Assembly (NCBI RefSeq): GCF_003576645.1
Contig: NC_044925.1
Span: 21,877,127 to 21,941,126, forward strand
DNA from: Ipomoea triloba
Taxonomy: Eukaryota; Streptophyta; Magnoliopsida; Solanales; Convolvulaceae
Direction of reading: 5' to 3'
Length of the DNA: 64,000 bases
Part shown: piece by piece, positions 60,870 to 64,000 of the stretch
Layout of the letters: every line of letters starts with the position of its first letter
Position numbering within the stretch: position 1 is the stretch's first letter
Position numbers and translations under genes: made by a program
The notes under the pieces: model-generated
What the model was told of the DNA's origin: nothing
Seen by the model: the letters and a program-made list of their open reading frames with translations, nothing else
The model's database searches: none

Positions 60870-61660
60870 ATCCTTATACCGTGGACCAGGGTCCAAAGTG
60901 CACTGTGGACCATGGTCCGGAACGACGTCGTTTAACTAAGTTAGTGGGGAGTTGACGTGACGGACACCGTTCCGTCCGTCCAATCCCCGTTATGTGTAAT
61001 TCTGTGTATTCTATTCAGATATTATGTGTATTCTAATATATAATTTTGTACATTAATGATTTAAATGACATGCCTCATGAAACATAAATGATACGTAGTA
61101 ATACTTAGGCTTATGATTCTGCATATTCTATTCAGAGATTATGTGTATTCTAATATATAATTCTATACATTAATGATTTGAATGCCATGCCTCTCAAACA
61201 TAAATGGTAATACTCAGGCTTATGCTTATGTGTATTCTACTAAGAGATTATGTGTATTATAGTATATAATTTTGTACTTATTGATTTCCAATACCATACA
61301 CAAAATCCGTGTAAAGAATACACAGAATGTCAAAACATAATGCACAGAAAATTGTCACACACGCACACATAACTTATCTTAGTGTTTACACTACTCCAAT
61401 GATTAACACACATAATCCATAACCATAATACACATAATTCATAACCATAATGTACATAAATGAAAACACCAAATACACAAACACATCAGAACCTACGCAT
61501 AACTCATCTTACACTACTCAAGTGATTAACATACATAATTGATATGAATGTACAGAATTCGTGGTCAGAATACACAGAATGTCAAAACATAATGCACAGA
61601 ATATCATCACAACATACACAGAACTCATCTTATAAGTTAGTGACCGACACTTTACCTCGT
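60870..61660. repeat. MITE-like element with internal minisatellite
   Basis: The left end (ATCCTTATACCGTGGACCAG, then CCATGGTCCGGAACGACG) matches the sequence flanking the gap at 38.1/39.3 kb. Inside, a unit of about 105-120 bp starting TCTGTGTATTCTATTCAGA recurs about three times (near 61001, 61119 and 61225). ATACACAGAATGTCAAAACA occurs twice in the right half (near 61317 and 61570). It is non-coding. Confidence 0.55.
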
Positions 61661-61971
61661 GTAATATTTTCCTTATATTCAATATTGTGCATGTTACACA
61701 ATGACCAAAGTCAGCCTTTAATGTGGAATTGGCACCACGCTTTAAGATCCCAAAAACAGAAAAAAAAAATGTAGTAACTGTAACTACTGACTGTATCAAA
61801 CATATGATTCTTGAGGGAGTAGCGATGGCTTGGTGGGAATGTAAAGACTAAAGTAAAGGGCAGAGTTGACTTTGCACACAAAATAAATTAAGCAGACATG
61901 GGCATACAAATCACGCGTTTCGTCTGACGCTTAAACATGCAAAGCCGCAATTGACCTCTCATTCCATCTTG

Positions 61972-62006
61972 AATTGCCTTCCTATTCCTATTCCTATTCC
62001 TATTAT
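61972..62006. repeat. CCTATT hexamer repeat
   Basis: Four to five tandem CCTATT units. The context TTATATGGGAATGATTCACA suggests a tourist-like MITE remnant around it. Confidence 0.6.
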
Positions 62007-62329
62007 ATGGGAATGATTCACAACATTCCTACTGTAATTTCATGGTTTTCACGACAAGCTGACCAATTAAGTCTCGGTAATCGTCTTTCAAAAAAAAAAA
62101 GTCTCGGTAATCGCTCAATATTAGCCATCCATTCCGCTCTTGACTCATCAATTAGCATTGAACACTCACCGTAGACTCTCTAGTTTGAAAAGTAGTTGGG
62201 ATGGACGGAATCGGAAAATTTTATTAAGGGATAGAATTGGGTTATTTCCTGTACGTAGTGTTGCATGATAATGACATATGAGATGAATTTCTGCTTGAGT
62301 TACTGCTTGCTGGTCGCAGCATGAACGAA

Positions 62330-62605
62330 GTATATATATATATATATATAATCAAGTGAAAAATCATGTTTCAGGTGAGAATGTGTACAAATTCAAACTA
62401 TTGATCTAGCAGATTTAACAGTTGAAAATAAATAAAATTTTGTAATATTTATGAAAATGACCCGCTCATTTTAAAAATTTGTAATATTTTTTTAAAATGA
62501 CCCGCTCATTGTTTTTATTTGATTTATCATCCATCAGATCTTACTGATCAATGATTTGGATATGTCCACAAGTTCTCACCTGGGAGTGGTTCTCATATGA
62601 TTAGG

Positions 62606-62640
<35 letters not shown>
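62330..62640. mobile_element. Inverted-repeat MITE between TA runs
   Basis: The left arm (TTTCAGGTGAGAATGTGTAC, then AAACTATTGATCTAGCAGAT) mirrors the right arm (ATCTTACTGATCAATGATTT, then GTTCTCACCTGGGAGTGG). The centre has ATGACCCGCTCATT twice as a direct repeat (62457 and 62498). TA runs stand at both ends (62332-62350 and 62610-62638). Confidence 0.6.
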
Positions 62641-62641
<1 letters not shown>

Positions 62642-63905
62642 TGCGTTCAAGTGCAAACCACTCGTCTAGGAAAGAAATGAAAACACATGTCATCCGTCCA
62701 CGTGTCCATATCTAACGGATCAAAAACATTGATTTTAAAAAAAAAAAATAATAAAGCGCGGTGACATTTTCGTAAATAATTGAACATCGAAGTGCAAGTA
62801 AAATGTGTTACAAGTGCAAGTAGCAGCTTCATATAGTGAACCTAAGTGCAAGTATACAAGTGCAAGTAAAATGTACACTGAAGTGCATCTAATGTTATAA
62901 CTAGTTGCACTTAGCATTATAATTAGGTGCACCTAGGTGCACGAATGTTAACAAGGTAAATTTTTTATTATTATTATTATTTTTGAAGATAAACGTAGCT
63001 ATTCCATTAATTCATAACATAAAACGTTTACATCAATGATCAATGAAATGGTAAACCATTCCTTACAGTCAGACATAGAAACAACTTTTCTAACTATGCT
63101 ATAGAAAACTTGAATCGCAGACTGTTCCTTCAGGGAGCTTAAAGTTTCATCCAAGATCTGGGTCTTCGTCATCATTCTTTTTTGCTCGCCCAGGATAAGA
63201 TCAATACTTGTCGAAACCAAACTAAACGATTTATGCTAATGAAAATGAAAAGCTCGTGAAAGTAACGAGAGGAAAAATGCTTGTCAAACTAACGAGATGA
63301 AAGCACAATAATAGAGAAAATAAAAAGTGGGTAAAGTCAAAGTAGGGTTTGGAGTTCAAGACTACCAACACAAACCCCAATACCTACCTACTATTATTTT
63401 ATTGAAAGGGAGAGAAGACCGAAGAAGAAGATCTGTGGCGGTGGTCGAAGGCGGACGGAACTGCGACGGTGGTCGGGGCAGAAGAAGAGCGAGAGCAAAC
63501 ATGGAAGATGACCAAAACTGTTGGCTCAAAGCTCCATTAGAAATCCGACCGGAGGCCGACGGTGAAAGTCGAAGTTGAGCAGCAGAGAAAGGTGTTTGGT
63601 TTTAGAGAGAAAAGGGAGGCAGCATTAGGGTTTTAGATAATAGAAGAGTTTTCTAAGTAATTAACATTTAGTAATACTAACAACACATTACAAGGTAAAT
63701 TATTTGCACTTGTAAGTGATTTTACTTGCAAATGTGAACCAACTACTTGTACTTATAACACATTACTAGCACTAAAGTTCGAGTTATTTATGAAAACGCC
63801 AGCATGTCATTTTTTTTAAATTACATCTGATTCGTTGATTTGGACACGTGGACGGTTGCCAAACATTCTCATTTCTTTCTTGTGGAAGGGTTCACGGCTG
63901 AGCGC
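62640..63905. mobile_element. Long-TIR element, family A, interrupted by an insert
   Basis: The left arm carries CATCCGTCCACGTGTCCATA, GCGCGGTGACATTTTCGTAA (62756) and repeated AAGTGCAAGTAAAATGT. The right arm mirrors it with AGTGATTTTACTTGCAAATG, GTTATTTATGAAAACGCC and TTTGGACACGTGGACGG, then TTCTCATTTCTTTCTTGTGG. The arms match those of the element at 26820-27375. The centre is replaced by a 727-bp insert (62963-63689) flanked by a 12-bp direct repeat, listed separately. Confidence 0.65.
62963..63689 (-). mobile_element. Retroposed transcript-like insert (processed-pseudogene-like)
   Basis: ACAAGGTAAATT occurs directly before (62951-62962) and after (63690-63701) the insert. Read on the minus strand the insert ends in an A-rich tail (about 62963-62987, A runs with AAT units), which together with the 12-bp flanking repeat is the mark of LINE-mediated retroposition. 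The minus-strand beginning contains TAAAACCCTAATGCTGCC and pyrimidine-rich sequence like a plant 5' UTR. A frame at 63220-62999 (73 codons, with KTQILDETLSSLKEQSAIQV) looks more protein-like than its surroundings but I do not recognise it. The insert has a GC content well above the host element. It may be a processed pseudogene, a non-coding RNA retrocopy or an unrecognised SINE. Confidence 0.55.
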
Positions 63906-64000
63906 GTCCCTATATATATCCATGTCAGAAGTGTGGACAAAACCTAGTCATCGATCTAGTAGATATAATAATTGAAAATTAATGAAAATACGCCAAAAAA
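63906..64000. repeat. Beginning of another long-TIR element
   Basis: After a short TA run, GTCATCGATCTAGTAGATAT and AATGAAAATACGCC resemble the left arms of the family A/62.3-kb elements. The rest lies outside the window. Confidence 0.4.

Noticed and set aside
63327..63578. 83-codon plus-strand frame in the retroposed insert
   Set aside because: The insert's A-tail and UTR-like start show that its sense strand is the minus strand, so this frame is antisense.

Overview
The window is nuclear DNA of a flowering plant, almost certainly a eudicot. The genes carry plant-type introns, and the products are an R2R3-MYB, a ROH1/BPS1-like protein, an organellar monodehydroascorbate reductase and a type-1 ACC synthase. 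Long AT-rich intergenic stretches are filled with MITEs, SINE-like elements and microsatellites. I cannot place it below eudicot level. It is a draft scaffold: there are N-gaps at 15883-16607, 23715-23962 and 38216-39136, and single Ns at 8898 and 47193.

Layout. 1-4290 is AT-rich repeat remnants. 4384-13402 holds a perfect direct repeat of about 4.5 kb, its copies separated by one N. The second copy carries the last exon of an intact three-exon MYB gene (minus strand, 11164-13887). The first copy carries an orphan duplicate of that exon (6649-7375). 13888-36137 is a transposon-dense block: a MITE cluster at 16.6-19.1 kb, a MULE-like element nested in a PIF/Harbinger-like MITE at 20-21.7 kb, long-TIR elements at 23-27 kb, a second MULE-like element with a clean 9-bp target duplication at 32.2-33.2 kb, and a LINE RNase H fragment at 34.2 kb. 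Then come a single-exon ROH1-like gene (36138-37343, +), a 16-exon organellar MDAR gene (40337-44453, +), a broken hAT transposase (about 45.6-46.7 kb), a four-exon type-1 ACC synthase gene (50860-52695, -), and a second repeat-rich block to the end. That last block includes a Ty3-type LTR-element fragment (59.3-60.7 kb) and a long-TIR element interrupted by a retroposed transcript-like insert (62963-63689).

Function and context. The genes do not form a shared pathway. The MYB is a secondary-wall regulator, ROH1 relates to exocyst and vesicle function, MDAR recycles ascorbate in chloroplasts and mitochondria, and ACS makes the ethylene precursor. The order MYB103-like, ROH1-like, MDAR matches, from memory, neighbouring Arabidopsis loci on chromosome 1 (At1g63910, At1g63930, At1g63940). 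This supports the assignments and suggests a conserved microsyntenic block.

I found no CRISPR array, rRNA, convincing tRNA gene or new multi-gene system. The most notable items are the 4.5-kb duplication that splits the MYB locus, the long-TIR family with its retroposed passenger, the palindromic GTCGAC minisatellite inside a MULE-like element, and the Met1/Met8 arrangement in the MDAR transit peptide.
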